NCBI GenBank assembly: GCA_022749755.1 | Contig: CM040452.1 | Coordinates: 3,056,350 to 3,120,349 of the forward strand | Origin: Azadirachta indica | Lineage: Eukaryota > Streptophyta > Magnoliopsida > Sapindales > Meliaceae | Length of the DNA stretch: 64,000 bases | Direction: 5' to 3' | Notes under the pieces: generated by a model | What the model was told of the DNA's origin: nothing | Database searches by the model: none | The model's input: the letters and a program-made list of their open reading frames with translations, nothing else | Shown here: positions 12,961-26,844 of the stretch, in pieces | How the letters are laid out: every line of letters starts with the position of its first letter | How positions within the stretch are numbered: position 1 is the first letter of the stretch | Translations under genes and position numbers: made by a program

Positions 12961-14318
12961 AATATATTAAATAAAGTATGTGAAGTTCACTAAATTAAAA
13001 TGTGAATTAATTTTTCTTAAATTTGAAAACATATATCATACATATTATACATAAAAGTTTTGAATGTAGTACAATTGTCACATCTAAACTTATAGTAAAA
13101 TTTTGATGTAAATACAATTCAGTTCTATAATTTATGTATTTCAATTTTTAAGAAAATCAAACCGAACCTAATTTTGCCAACCTTAGCACTCATGTAAGGG
13201 AAAAAAAAAATAAACACTAACTAACTAAAAGGAGGGAATTAATGATTGACTTACCACTGAAAAGTAGAAGATACTTATAGACCATAAAAAAGAAATTAAT
13301 AAGATAATAACTGACTTATCAGAGAAAAAGTAAGATACAACTACTATAATTATGAATAAAAGAAAAGTACTGTAATATTTACAAAACTTACCATTGTATG
13401 AATTCAGTGTAATAGACATCTAATATAACTAAGCAAGCTAGTGAAAAATACGATATAAGCTTAGAATACAGTAAAGATAAAATATTAAAATACCTACCGA
13501 ATATCATGTAAGACATTCATTTATCTATTTTTTTATTATATTGGTTATCATCTTTAGATTTTTATTTTAGATACTTTATTTTAATTTTGAGAATTTGTTA
13601 TGAATTTTTTTTATTATTATTATGTATTTTTATGATCTTATGAATTATTATAATTATTAAATTAAAATTTTATGTTATTAGCATGTTAGACTATATATAT
13701 ATAGTTTTTGATTAATTGAATTTGTATATAATATATTAATTTTTGAGACATTTATAAAGAAATTAATATAGTATAATTATCTCTAATGGTATATTATTTT
13801 TAATTATTCATCACGCTGACTGACTATAATTTACCTAGAATATTATCAATGGTACTATACGAAAATTCTTAATTACGTATTATAAGAATCCCATTACCTT
13901 ATAGTGTAGGTTCACACCCTATACATATATATAGCTACGTTGAACAATTAGATACAACCAATTCCACAAAAATCTTTGTGGAAGAATTATCATTCCCATT
14001 TGATATTAAAATCCATACTTGAAATTATTTCGCAACAAAAAATTCAATGTTTTTTGACATTGGAACGTAAATTTTCACCAACCACGCATAATTTTAAGTG
14101 TCATAACTCTCATTTCTCGCAAGAATAAGTTTGTACTAGTTGTGTGTGTATTTTGAGAAAAATAAATTTTGAGTTGTAATATTTGAAAATAAATTTGTAA
14201 CTGGTTGTGTGTTTAAAGTTAATAATATTTGTCCAATTTTTAGCTTTATTTGTTCACATAGTGAATGATATAAGATTAGTTGTAAAAAAAAATTAAATAG
14301 ATTTTATTTATTTATTTT

Positions 14319-14343
14319 AAACAACAACAACAACAACAACAAC

Positions 14344-14384
<41 letters not shown>

Positions 14385-14398
14385 CAACAACAACAATA
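14319..14398. repeat. Compound trinucleotide microsatellite (AAC)n(AAT)n(AAC)n
   Basis: About 80 bases of uninterrupted trinucleotide repeat: seven or so AAC units, then about fifteen AAT units, then five AAC units. The symmetrical arrangement suggests the AAT core arose by mutation and expansion inside an AAC tract. It lies in intergenic DNA. Confidence 0.9.
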
Positions 14399-14997
14399 GC
14401 AACCATTTTTACCCATTTTCTCCTTTTTATATGCTTCGTCGTAAAAAATAATCTATTACATATATCAAAAAATATTTGAAGATAATGACCAAAATATGAC
14501 ATTGTTGATGGTGGTCGGCCATTGATAGTTTGTTAATTGCCAGTAGCTGATGCCATTATAGGTGAAATTATTTTTATTTTATCTATATTAATAAAATAAA
14601 TATTGTTTTATTAAATATATTATATATTATCAAATTTTAGGTGTCTTACTATTACTATATAGGGTCCCTATATTAGAGAATTAAAAGCTTATTTTTCATC
14701 TAAATTAACAATAAACATTAATTAATGAACTAGTATTTCAATTAATATTTTTAAAATTATTAGAATTCATTAATTTAATATAACAAACTTTATATGTCAT
14801 TTTTATTCTTTAAAAAAAGTATTTTTAACCAACACAATTTTCGTTCTCAAAATCATTACCATACTTATTCTAATATTTGACATGATGTTCGTTAATTAAT
14901 ACAATTATATTCTACAAATTAAACTAGCTTTCATTCAACAAATTCAACTAATAGTTGTTATAACACATGTACGAAAATTAATTGAATACCATCGACA

Positions 14998-15102
14998 TGC
15001 TGTAATGTTTAAAATTAATTAGAGATAATTATCAGAATTTATGTTTACATGCTATAATGTTTAAAATTAATTAGAGTTAATAAATATTAGAATTTATATT
15101 TA
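14998..15102. repeat. Tandem duplication of about 51 bp
   Basis: Two adjacent copies start with TGCTGTAATGTTTAAAATTA near 14999 and TGCTATAATGTTTAAAATTA near 15050, both continuing into AATTAGAG and an ending like AGAATTTATRTTTA. The copies differ by a few substitutions and small indels. Confidence 0.75.
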
Positions 15103-15534
15103 ACATTTTCGCATTATCAAACAACTTGTAAATTAACTTCAAACCTCTTTCTCATTCGAGGTGATGGCTCCCTACTCTTTTTGTGATAGTAAATGAAAGG
15201 GAGAGTTGGGACCATTCAAGCATATAACTACTGATAGAGGTAGTAGTTCCTAAACAATAATTCTTATGATACAAAAATTCACTTGTTTTTTTAGTCGTAT
15301 TTAAAATGGTACAAGTCTGATGTTGTCTACTACGATTGTAAAAACTCAAACTTCTTTTCTTGTCATAAATTATATTATTAATAAAAAAAATTTTAACTAA
15401 AGAAGAGAGTATATTTATTGATGTGACTACTAGGCATACAAATACAATATAGGGATACAAATGCAATACGATATATAATTAATGGAGAATTAGAAAAAAA
15501 AAATAAATGTGAAATTAAACATTAAAATTAAAAT

Positions 15535-17698
15535 TTAAAACAGATATCCAAATGCTAGTCCAATAAGGATGGTAAGGACAGAGCCTGCATTGCTTGAAGC
15601 TCCATTGTTTCCCGTTGAAGGTCTCGCAGCTAATCCTGCCGGTGGCTGAACACCTGCAATTTTTTAATCCACGAATCAAATATTATTTTTATGAATTACT
15701 GAAATAAATTCAGTGTAAATGGAATAATAACACTTTTCTCCGTAAATATGAGAAAATTAACAAATCAGGACATAATGTTCTGGAGTTTAACAATTTAGTC
15801 CACTTTTTCTGGAACGTGACGGGGACTAAAATGTTATAAATGAAAAACTTATATGATAATTTGTTATTTAACAAAAATTTAAGGAAAAATGATAATATTC
15901 CGAATAATAATTTTTAATATTTTGAGAAAATATATGAAAATTTGTGCTTAATTTTGATTAAGTAAAAAAAATACCTGACGTGGGCCCTTCGCTTGCTGTT
16001 GGAGCTGCCACGGGTACTCCTAAGACTGTAAAAACACAAGTAGCACCGTAGAATTAGATCATCATGCCCACAAAAAAAAAAAAAAAAAAGAAGCAAAAAT
16101 AATTGATAGAATCACAAGGTCGAAATCATTTTTTAAATCTATTTTTTAATTTTTTTTTTAATTTCTTAGCAAAACAGTCCACGTGATTGCAGGAAGAATC
16201 ATAAATTGGCTTTAAATTAAATAGGAGTATACAAGAAAACCTGACATTACGTTTGTCCGTGCCTCACGCGCGGAGGGTGTGATCGGTGGATCAATGTAAA
16301 ACAAAATCTCAATGATTTTTTTAATTTTAATTCATAATTTTGCACTAATCAAATCACATCATTAAGAGAGATTACGAGGCAACGTTTGTACAGTAAAATC
16401 GTAGCGTTTAAACCATTAAATATAATTTAATAATAAAAATAACTAATAAACTGTGTTTAAAAAAATGATTTTACATATCAGTATCTAGAATGACTCCGTA
16501 GCATTATTAACGACCGAAAAACAGTTAGCAATTAGAGTTTGATATTTCTTACAAGAAATTAAATTATGCTCACAGTCACAGCTGTCTACATTATATTAAA
16601 GATTTTTTTTGGGTCCCACTTAGAAACAAAAGCAGTAATACGTAGACGACGTATGAGGGGTTTCGTGCATTTACTGTGATTGCTGGGATTGGGTACGGCG
16701 ACGATCAAGGTAGTTAATCATTTATGATACTTCTGAATCCCACGCAAAAAAAAAATATTAATATTTATATTATCTCATGTATTTTGTAAACTAACATCTA
16801 GGTCCCTAAAAGTTTTCTATTTTTACAAACAAATGCACAATTATATTATATAGTATTTTGGCCCTATTAAGAATATTCAATTACTTTATATTGAATTTTA
16901 ATTTTTAAAATATAAAAGTATGTAACTTGAAATTAAAGAATATGTCAAAATTTTAATAAGGGTAAAATATATTTGATATGAAAAGATAAATTACTTCATT
17001 ATTTGTAAAAATTAGAGATACTAGGGGATCGAAATGTTATTAATCTATTTTAATTTAAAATTAATTTAATTCTAAATTATAAACATTGCACCAACTTCTA
17101 TAATCCAAACAAAAAATCAATATATTTGTTACACAGTTGCAATTTTATTTATTAATAATATATTTGATACTGCAAAAATTATATCCCTCATTAAAAATTA
17201 ATTCTTAATTTAACATATATATTTATATACACACTCATTTCCATGATGTAAATTTGTTTTTATTTTTATTTTTCTCTGAATTTAAAAAAAATTATTGAAA
17301 AAAAGGTTAGAGCAAATACCTGAGCAAAGATTAACAGGCGGCGTAGAAACACCGCATACGGAAGGAAGCTTGAGAGCTCTGTTAAGATCGATGCTGAGTC
17401 CGTAACTACTACCCTTTCCAAGAAGCTCACACAAGCAAATCGGGCTGCTATCGACGAGTCCCGCCAGCTCCGGGCAGCACGGCTTGTCCGGCACTGTCAC
17501 ATTGCTTCCGACAGTCACGTACGACAAGCAGTCGGACATGTTGAGCACTTTAGTCAAACACTCATCGGACGGCGACGTCGGCCCCATGGCTGCCGGTCCT
17601 AGGGCCTCGGACGGCCCCGGAGACATCGCCTGGCCGGAAACTGCAACGGAAAGCGTGAGTAGAAGGAAGGCAACGAGAGCGGAGTGGCGGAAGGTCAT
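15535..17698 (-). CDS. GPI-anchored non-specific lipid transfer protein (LTPG-like)
   Basis: Secreted, membrane-anchored 8-cysteine protein that would carry lipids to the cell surface (cuticle, suberin or wall). Exons: 17698-17320, 16025-15975 and 15653-15535, joined by GT-AG introns in phase 1; total 182 residues. I start at the ATG at 17698, not at the more upstream in-frame ATG (17812), because it gives a standard signal peptide (FLLLTLSVAVSG, 11-22). Cysteines are at 47, 57, 74, 75, 88, 90, 115 and 125: spacing C-X9-C-X16-CC-X12-CXC-X24-C-X9-C, as in LTPGs. Potential N-glycosylation sites are NMS (53) and NVT (66). The middle exon is a 51-nt mini-exon encoding a Pro/Ala/Ser linker. The tail ends in a small-residue/Ser-Asn stretch and a hydrophobic segment (VLTILIGLAFGYLF), a typical GPI-attachment signal. 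Retention of intron 1 would give a stop soon after residue 126 and a soluble form. Confidence 0.9.
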
Positions 17699-20600
17699 GG
17701 CGGAAGGATCTGGAGAAGAAAGAGAAGCGTGAAGAGAAAGTGTTTGAAAAGGGAAAAGAGTGTGGAAGGTATAAGAGGGAGAAGAGAAGAGAAGGCTAAT
17801 AAATGGAGGCAACTACTAACTAATTGTTGTAGTAGTCTTTGTTCAAAATCTTCTACCACCGCATTTAATTTTGTTGGCTCTGACTTCAGTAGTTTTTTTT
17901 TTTTTAATTTATTTTTCTAATTTATGAGTTGTAAGAGTAAATAATATTAAATATATCAAATTAAGAGAAAAAGATATTTTCATTTTAGTTTTTTATTTAA
18001 ATTAGTGAAATAAATGGTTGATGATGGGATATGTCAATATTTAAGTGTTTTTTTTTTTATATTTTAAGAAGTTTTAATTAATTGAATTACCCCTATAACT
18101 AGGATAATTGGTGACAAACTTGACACTTTTAAACTATTATAAGTTCTAACGAGACAATAGTGTATTATTTAGTAAGAGAAATTTCTCACACCTATTCAAA
18201 ATTTTTTAAGAGAAAATTAATTTATTAAATTCTACAATTAATTCAAATAATAGAAATTCAATATGCTAAGAAATGGAGAAAAAAATATGCAACCCCACAC
18301 TAAATTCAGTTTCAAGTATGTCTACACATCTAAGTCATTATCTCAATTTTTTTTAAATATTTTAAATAACATGATATTAATTAATGGAACAGTGAAATAA
18401 TGTCATAATTTTTAAAATTGCTCGTTACATAAGTTTATAACCTAGTCAATGAAAATAGAAACATTCAATATTCACATGATTATTACATGTGTTTTATTTT
18501 ATAATATTATTTGTGTAAAAGATATTAAACACATATATTTTAAAAACAAAAATTATTATTTTTTTCAAAAAAGAATCTTTTTCAAAAATATCACATGATT
18601 TGACAAATCTTGAGTTCATACAAGGTTGTGTTCACTTGAAGCATCTAATTAATTAATGTATCAAAGTCATACTCTCTATCACACACCATTTTCTTGTAGT
18701 CCAATCAAATGATATGTTCATCATAAGAAGTAATGTACTAAAATGGAGGTATAATCCCAATAACTTTCAATGTTTTCACAAAAAGAATTCATACCAAATT
18801 GGGATTTTTTATTGAAGTAAAATTAAGTAAGGTTAAACAAACTTTTCTCATCAAATAATGAAAGATAGCTTGATCTAGATATCTATCAAAACAGTTGTAT
18901 ACAAGTAACAGTTTACAACCTGGCATTAGCTCCCAACTATGTGGCTTTTAGATCACACTTCATAATTTATATATATGTATATATAGGCATTAATAAAATA
19001 CTTCTAACGATTAAATTAAATGTAACACATTTAATTAAATATATAATTAATACATCATAATTAATACACATATAAGATATAATTTCGACTATAAAAAATG
19101 TATAAATCTAATTATACAATACAATTTATAAAAAGTGTATAAATTTTGAAAAGTTATACGATACAATTTTATGCACCATAATCTAGTCTCATAATGATGT
19201 GACATAAAAATATTGACAGAATAAAAATAAAAAAAATTCAATATAATTAACAAAATAGCTAAGACAACAATGATACAATGTGAACCATATCAAATTTGTT
19301 AAAAAAAGAAAAAACTTTCTCATAAAGAATTTGTACAAATAATACCATTGAAAGTGAATACATATTTTTTATTTCTATTAGATAAAAATATCGTAGTTGA
19401 TGTTGGTTGTTACTCATATTACAAAAATTTACACTATTAAAAGATATTATTTGATTAATTAATAATTTTAAAAAAGATGTAACATATATTTTTTGTAACA
19501 GTTTACTCGATAAAATGTGTAATTTCTAATTTTTTTTTCTTATGTAGATTATAAACACATATATAAAGAGAGAGAGAGATCACAAGAAAGGCTAAGTTTT
19601 CATTCCCATTTATACCAAACAATGTGCATGAGAATTCTTGTTGAAATACAAACACTTTCTTGCTTTTTATAGTTACAATTTTGAGAGACTTTTAATTAAT
19701 GCTAAAATATATTATGTATATATGTATGGTCTTTCCCTAGAGAAGAAGAAACAAATTAAAGTGAAAATGAATTAGAAGAGGCGTGAGAATTTTGTATTTC
19801 TAACAATATTTGGTGGTTGGATTAATGCGATTTCTTCATATTTGTGGTTTGGGTGAGGGAGGTTGGAAGTTAGATTCATGCCTTTTACAAATCATAGAAA
19901 TTGCATTTATGGCCTTTGTCCATCACGGTCGGTATTCCACCCCATTCACTACCATAACATCATTAATTATTTGGATCTTGTGATATAATATTTTTTGAGA
20001 AATTTTTAGAAATAACCAAAATTTTGGAATGATTTTTAATTAAATACATCTTAAAAGTATCTTTGAGATTTGAGACGTCGTGATTTTATAGTTGTAATAG
20101 TTCTTTTATAAAAATTCTCACATTTTAGATGGGTGGACTTTGTTACGTGAGAGTACAAATCTCGTTATTTTTGTGAATAAATTGAATATATAATATGTAA
20201 ATATTAAAAAAAGAAAAGGAGATTAATCGTAAAATTATAAAAAGTTGGTGTTATTTCACTTAACTTTCAATATTAAATGAAAACCAACAATACCAAATAT
20301 TATTTTTACATATTTAATTTATCATTATTTTTTAATTAAACATACTCTATTTTAACTCTATTGTCTCTTTTTCTTTTTCCTCTTACTTCTTCTCCGACAA
20401 TGTAAAAACATTTTGAAAGAAATTTGAACATTAAAAAATTATTTTAAATAATAATAAAAACAATGTAGTTTAGTTTTCAAAATATTAAAATATATAAACA
20501 TAAATTATTAAAATTTTAAACAGTAGTGTTGTTTTAGTGTCGTGCCTAATTTCTAAAAAGTCGATTTACTTCATAAGCTGGTGAAGTTCGTACTACGCAC

Positions 20601-23600
20601 TAGACTATTTCTATTTTAAATTTTTAAATATTTTTTAAAAATATTTTAATTGATTAAAATTATTAAAATACCATTAAATTTGGTTTTACATAACAGTTAT
20701 TATGCATAATTGTTAATTATTCTTAATTTTTAAAATATTTTTAAATTGTTTAATTACTTATATGTACTTCTATGTTGGCATCTATGTTATCCTGTCAGAT
20801 TTCAATTCGTGCCTAATATATGTGCTCATTCGAGCTCAATCGAATTCACGATGACTTAATTTAAATGTCACCTCTACTTTCGTAGATAAAAGAAGATATA
20901 CTCAAAAATAATGATCATAATAAAACTAAAAAAAAATTTAGGTATGACAGTTTTAATAGGATTGTCCATAAAATAATGACACGTGTAAACCTTTATTTTT
21001 ATCACTTATACATATAATTTACATAAGCAAACAAAAGTACAAAGTTTGCAACCTCATATCAAACCTAATTGACAGCTCAAGAACGACATCCATTTGAGAT
21101 GATGATGAGGAGACAAAACAATACAAATCCAAGTATTTGAAAAAATTATTATACACTATATTATCTATAAAACTTTTCAATAAATTTATATCATATATAT
21201 TATCACTTTAAAATTTATTTATTTAATAATAATTGAATTAAAAAGTTAAATTATAATATGATATTTAGATTGTTTCATAAAATTTTGGGCGTATCACTTT
21301 TTTATTTTATTTTCTAAAAATAGATAAAATAAATATTCAGTGAGTATTTTTGAAAAATAATTCATAAAACATTAAAAAAAAAAAGACTTTTTGCCATTTG
21401 TAACAATCAAGTTGATGACAACTTTCTTTAAAACAAGAAACAAATTATTTAATATTTTAAAAATAATTACGTTAATATTATTAACTTATATGTTAAGAAT
21501 ATAAATAATACTATACTTTTCAATTTATATGTTAAATTTTTTATAACATTATTGCCATATCATCTCAAATATTAATTTTACTAGCTCTTATATATGTAAT
21601 ATACTGTTTTAATTGCACATAAAACTTTCACGTAATTTAAAATAAAAATATTGAAATATAAATTTAAAAATATAGTATTATTCTAAAAAAAATAACTAAA
21701 TTTAATTACTAAATATTAAAATCATTAAAATTTTTAATTCTTCAAAATATTTTTACCATTTTAATTTTACAGAGTTTCATTTTTATAATATATTTTTTTG
21801 AAAATATTGTTAAAATCCTTCTTAAATATCACATTAAAATATAATATTTTTATTTTTATTTCATAAAAAAATTAGTTGAAAAAAGAAAAATAATACCGAA
21901 CGTGGCCCGACCGCCAGCTAGTATATCGGTGGGGATAAAAGCAGAAGGGTATTAGTGTAGGGTAGGCATCTCCTTTAAACCAAATAATCGGCCCTTCAAT
22001 TATGGTGGAAAAATTAGGTTATAAAATAAAATTGTTCAAATAATATATATTGTAATCGGTCTCTTAATTTTTAATATTACTTTTGAAAATGAGTAAGATA
22101 ATTGTTTTCATTACAAAATTATAATTAATTTTAAAAACTCATTTTTAAAAATGGTGAAGAGTTTCCATATTTTAGTTAAAATTTAGAAACAATATTTTTT
22201 GTTTTTGAAAATGAGTTTTCACAAAATATACGACCAAACATATTTTTTGTCATTTTTATTTTTGAAAATGCAAAATAATTTTTGTCAAATTTAAAATCAT
22301 TAAAGAATAAAAATTCAAATAACAAAATCTAGAATAATAATAAAAAAGAAACGTATTGACGTTTGTGAATCCAGTGTATATAAAGGACTGAAACTCTTTT
22401 GGTACCAGCCAACATCATCTAAATCACCGGCACTGTCAACGACCAACCGTCGTCGACTGACGACGCTTTGATGAGCAGTCAAGTTTGTTTAGAAACCGAC
22501 TAGTTGTCCACTGTCGGTAGCCCTAACCATGGTCCAACTCCAACAAATGCTTTTGTAGCTCTATTTAATAATAATAATAATAATAACAACAACAACAACC
22601 TAAGTAATTGGCCAATTTATTCATTTTTAAAATAAAATAATACTGTTTTATTTAATTAATTATTCTAAACTATAAAATTATAAAATTACTCCTTAACTTA
22701 ACCCAAGTCCTTGTCATAAGTTTGTTTACTTTTTAATTTTTAAATGACAATAATAATACCATCATATTTTAATTAGTTATTGAAAATTATAAAAGAACCT
22801 TTCGAATTTTTCTTAAAACATCATTTTTTATTTATAATTAACTTTAGTTAAAGTTAGATAAAAATATATATCTAATCAAACTCACTTTTTACATCATATT
22901 ATACTTATAATTAATTAGTAGGAATTTTTCTATAATAAATTAATTGAGCATATTTTAAATAAAAAAATTCAACTAATATCTTTTGTCAAAAAAATTTGAA
23001 AACATCGAAATTTGTAAAAAAAAAAAAAGTGAGATAATAAAGACTAATTTTAAAATTAATGAGGTGTTATAAGATTTTTTATTATTTTAATATATATTAA
23101 TGATATATATATATATAGAGAGAGAGAGAAGCAATTTTCTAAAGTTTTTAAACGGGTAACAATAGCATCACTGTTAAAAGTAGATATACAGTAAATTTTT
23201 ATAGATCCTAATTTACCCTTTTTATTAAAGTAAACTCCTTAAGAAATAATATAATTATAATATTTTACTATATAGGCTTTAAGTTAATTTTTGACAATTT
23301 TAAATAATGGGAAAAAATTTTTTAATTAAATCTTAAATTATGCATTTTTATTTTTACCCTTCAAAAATTGACTAAAAAAATTACTAACTTTAATTTACTT
23401 GATCAAGTAAGATCAAATAAATTTTTATATCCTAAAATATGAATTTCAGATTTAAATGATAGAGTTAACAACTTATATTCTTGTGGTAACTCTCTTTCTT
23501 TTATGATATAATTCATTTTGATTTTGATCTTTAATAGTATCATATGAGAAAATCACACAACATCAAAAAAAAAAAATTTTGGGATGTAGCATAACAATGA

Positions 23601-24190
23601 TGATCAAAATTTATGTGTAAAATCCTAACTATTATGTAAAGACTTAAAAGAAGCAAAATTATGTAAATAATAAAATTAAAAATCCCATGACAAAAAAAGA
23701 AGATAATTTGTGACACTTGTTGGAGATATAATATCAAAATATCTATTTTACTCTATATTGAATTATAAGGATATTATGAAATTAAAAAATAATAATATAA
23801 TTATAAATTAAGATAAGAAAATAATTAGAAAAACTTAGACCTTATAAAAAAGTTAAGTGTTGCGTTGTTTTAAAAAAAAAGTCAAAAAAATTTTTTTTTA
23901 CTTATATAAGTATTGACGGAACTCTTTAACCATTTTTCTTTGATGAGTGCTAAATTCTTTGAGACTTACAGTTATAAGAAAATAGTGTATGCAATATTAT
24001 TGGCAACTCTCTAATGTTATTATAAAGATTTAAATTTTAATTGCAGTAATAATATTATAAAGGTTTTTTTAAACTTTTATCTCTAACGTCACCTTCAAAA
24101 TACTGCTAGTATTTAACAGCCTCAGCTTACAGATTACGGCAACGCAATACAGTAACTCAAATATCAAAAACTTCCAACACTGTTCCGGCA
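17699..24190. other. Long AT-rich intergenic region
   Basis: About 6.5 kb between the divergently placed LTPG and SDR genes. It holds the upstream region of the LTPG gene (a CT/GA-rich leader at about 17700-17800), then mostly AT-rich non-coding sequence. Two islands of more balanced composition stand out at 21895-22020 and 22350-22560. Simple repeats: AG tract near 19566, TA-then-GA tract near 23100-23130, and AAT/AAC tract near 22567-22600. No convincing ORF. Confidence 0.5.
22350..22560 (+). other. GC-richer island with TATA-like motif and hairpin
   Basis: Within very AT-rich DNA this 200-bp stretch has near-even base composition. It contains a canonical-looking TATA motif (GTATATAAAGG at about 22376) and, 70 bases downstream, a 7-bp perfect inverted repeat (CGTCGTC-GACT-GACGACG, 22448-22465). 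The frames after it are short. It might be a decayed promoter, a short non-coding transcription unit, or the edge of an old transposon. No family is recognised. Confidence 0.25.
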
Positions 24191-26844
24191 ATGGAAACTA
24201 GTGGAAAGCAATCATCAGAAATGTAAAACTAAGATTCCGAGAGTACAATTGTGACTGGCTTTTCTCTTTTGGGTCCTGAAACTTGTCGTAATTATGGCTG
24301 CCTTTTGGGTTTTTGGGGTGTTTTGTTTTGTAGGTATGCAGTGGTTACAGGATCAAACAAGGGCATCGGGCTCGAAACAGTGCGGCAACTTGCATCTCAT
24401 GGCATCACAGTCGTTTTAACCGCTGTAAATGAAAAGATGGGAATGGAAGCTACCTCCAGTCTTCATGGGATGGGATTGAAGAATGTTGTTTTCCACCAGC
24501 TTGATGTTGCGGATCCAGTTAGCGTAGAGTCGTTGGCTGAGTTTATCAGGAAAAGATTTGGAAGACTTGATATCTTGGTAAGGATGATTTTGCTTTACTT
24601 TGAATATGTACTTGTAATTTATAGCTAAAAGTTGTCATAAATGCTGGAAAAGATTAGCTGTAATATTGATGTAGTGGAGGGAAAACTAAGTGATTCGGAG
24701 TTCTAGGATAACAGAGAATCTAGGATATCCCATTGAGAATTCAAGGATTTACTGCTACACAACAAAGATTTCGAATTTTGTGTTACGGGTTTCAAGTGTT
24801 GCTTTAAACGTTTCTGAGTTTTATATTAGAATTTTTAACTTCATGGAACTGGTTTTAAGTTTTGTGTAGATTGGTATAACCTTACATTAAGGTAATAGCA
24901 TTCTAAAGCAAATTGCGATGATCAGCACTCTAAAGAATAGCAATGGCGAGGGATCGATGATTTGGAATCATATTAATTGATATGATCAAAGAGTAAGCTA
25001 CTTAGTAAGACGAGAAAAACCACATTTATTAGGAAGAGAAGCTAATGCTCCATTCTTTTGTTATATAGAGCGAAAAGCCATACTGAAATCATCTAGTACA
25101 TTAGCAGGCTGAAGTCCTCCCTTTTTAAATGTTAGCTCTTGGAGTGCAGTTGAGTGGTTATGGTAGTTGACCATTTAGCTGCTTCAGAAATCTGCAGCAG
25201 TTCCATGGCATTTGGGATTTGCTTTAATGGATATGTCTGCAGGCAGCAACAATATCAGGTCCCATGTCCATTATTTTACCGCTAAGCTGTTCCTTGTAGA
25301 CGTCCATAAGGAGGATCTTCTAATTTAGGCATCTATCAAGGAGACTATAATGGTCACATCCGTCAAAAACTTTCACTACTACATATCAATGCAGTTGGCT
25401 AATGCTGACCCAGTCTCTGCATCAAAAGTTAAAGTGATTTCACACACAAATTCGTCCATTTCCTTCATTAATTTTCATCTCCACTGAAATGAGGAGAGGC
25501 TGAATAACTTTTGTGTACTTAAGCATTAAATTATAATTCCTTCATCTGCAAAAGACTTTTGAACAAGGACTAAAGAAAAATGAAGTAAATATTTTAGCCC
25601 TAGAAAAAAAAAGGTATACAAGTCTCTTCTGAAAATAGCATTTAATTTCAGATATATGCAGTACAATGGTCTTATTTGTATGTATCACTAACAGAGAAGC
25701 CAAGAAACCATGATCTTTGTTATATTGATTAGAGTACAATTTGAACAAATGTGAATGTTCTATTTAGATTCAGAACATTGGTCTACAATTTTTTGGTATG
25801 CTGTATGTAGATCAAGCAACTTAATATAACTCAGTGGATTAACCATCTGTTTCTGCAGGTTAATAATGCTGCCATTACTGGAGCTATAATTGATGAGAAT
25901 GACTTGAAGGCTTTAAAAATAAATGCAACTTCTTTGGTAAGTTAGAATCTCTATTCACACTAGAAGTTTTTGCCAACTAACACTAACCAGAAACAGGCAT
26001 GTTTGACAACTTGTCGGTGCAGGCCCCAGATGAGGTTACGAAGATGGTTCAAGGTGTGATAAAAGAAACTTACGAGAAGGCAGAAGAATGCTTGAATACT
26101 AATTTCTATGGTGTCAAAAGAGTGACAGAAGCTCTCCTTCCACTCTTACAGAAGTCCTCTTCAGGAGCAAGGATTGTGAATGTCTCCTCTCTTAGTGGTG
26201 AACTGCGGGTATGCATATATTTTCTCCCCTGCCTTGCAACTGTTACCACGTGCCCTCAACTATTTTCAATTGGCAGCTTCCACCAATTAACTCATCTCTG
26301 ATAATTTGGTTATTCCATTTGATGAACCATTCAAGGAATACCTCATAGTAGTTCTTATTGTGATGTTTGTCTGCTATAGATGCATAATTTAGATTTGGAT
26401 TATAGTACTCACTTATTAAGTCAATGCCATGCATACATTATCTAATGGAAACACCATTATCTGCAGAGGATTTCAAGTGAACATACAAGAAATGAACTTG
26501 GGAATGTTGAAACTCTAACAGAAGAGAAACTGGATGCCATATTGACAAGATTTTTGCAGGATTTTAAAGAAAATGCAATTGAAGCCAATGGATGGTCAAT
26601 AATACTTCCTGCTTATAGCATCTCCAAGGCTGCTATCAATGCCTACACTAGAGTTCTAGCAAGAAGGTATCCAAACATGTATATAAATTGTGTTCATCCT
26701 GGCCGTGTCAAGACCGATTTAAGTTGGCATATGGGGATTATTACAGCAGAAGAGGGGGCTAAAGGTCCAGTCAAGTGTGCTCTTTTACCTGATGGAGGTC
26801 CTTCAGGCTGCTACTTTCATCAGACTGAAGTGGCTGAGTTTTGA
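24191..26844 (+). CDS. Short-chain dehydrogenase/reductase, (+)-neomenthol dehydrogenase-like
   Basis: NAD(P)H-dependent carbonyl reductase of the classical SDR fold, in the plant neomenthol dehydrogenase/salutaridine reductase-like group; the natural substrate cannot be read from sequence. Five exons: 24191-24222, 24334-24577, 25859-25936, 26023-26208 and 26467-26844. The total of 918 nt encodes 305 residues, with GT-AG introns throughout. Motifs: cofactor-binding TGSNKGIG (16-23), NNAA (94-97; usual NNAG), the serine of the triad in NVSSLSG (171-177), and YSISK (230-234). The C-terminus (CYFHQTEVAEF) is family-like. The first exon is only 32 nt; it is supported by phase 2 at the junction, which restores the usual YAVVTG start, and by the matching exon in the tandem copy. 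An ORF read through intron 1 is not the gene start. A degraded tandem copy follows 1.5 kb downstream, so this is the functional member of a local pair. Confidence 0.9.

Larger units (their letters stand above)
6798..15534. other. Long AT-rich intergenic region
   Basis: About 8.7 kb between the resistance gene and the lipid transfer gene. The first few hundred bases belong to the upstream region of the resistance gene. I found no ORF with family resemblance and no tRNA or rRNA gene. It holds short tandem repeats (listed separately), tetranucleotide/pentanucleotide A-rich microsatellites near 8408-8440, poly-T at 8160-8173, and a moderately less AT-rich stretch at 10700-11200 without coding features. 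Old transposon debris is likely but I could not identify a family. Confidence 0.5.

Noticed and set aside
14317..14502. Small membrane protein with poly-Ile/Val tail
   Set aside because: The hydrophobic tail is a translation of the AAT/AAC microsatellite, not a gene.
17484..17920. Plus-strand ORFs over the LTPG gene
   Set aside because: They are antisense shadows of the GC-rich LTPG exon, with no family-like sequence.
24251..24628. Longer ORF through intron 1 as the start of the SDR gene
   Set aside because: It begins inside a sequence with a clear 3' splice site (TTTTGTAG|GTATGCAG) and lacks family resemblance before the YAVVTG start. The 32-nt exon upstream fits in phase and is matched in the tandem copy.
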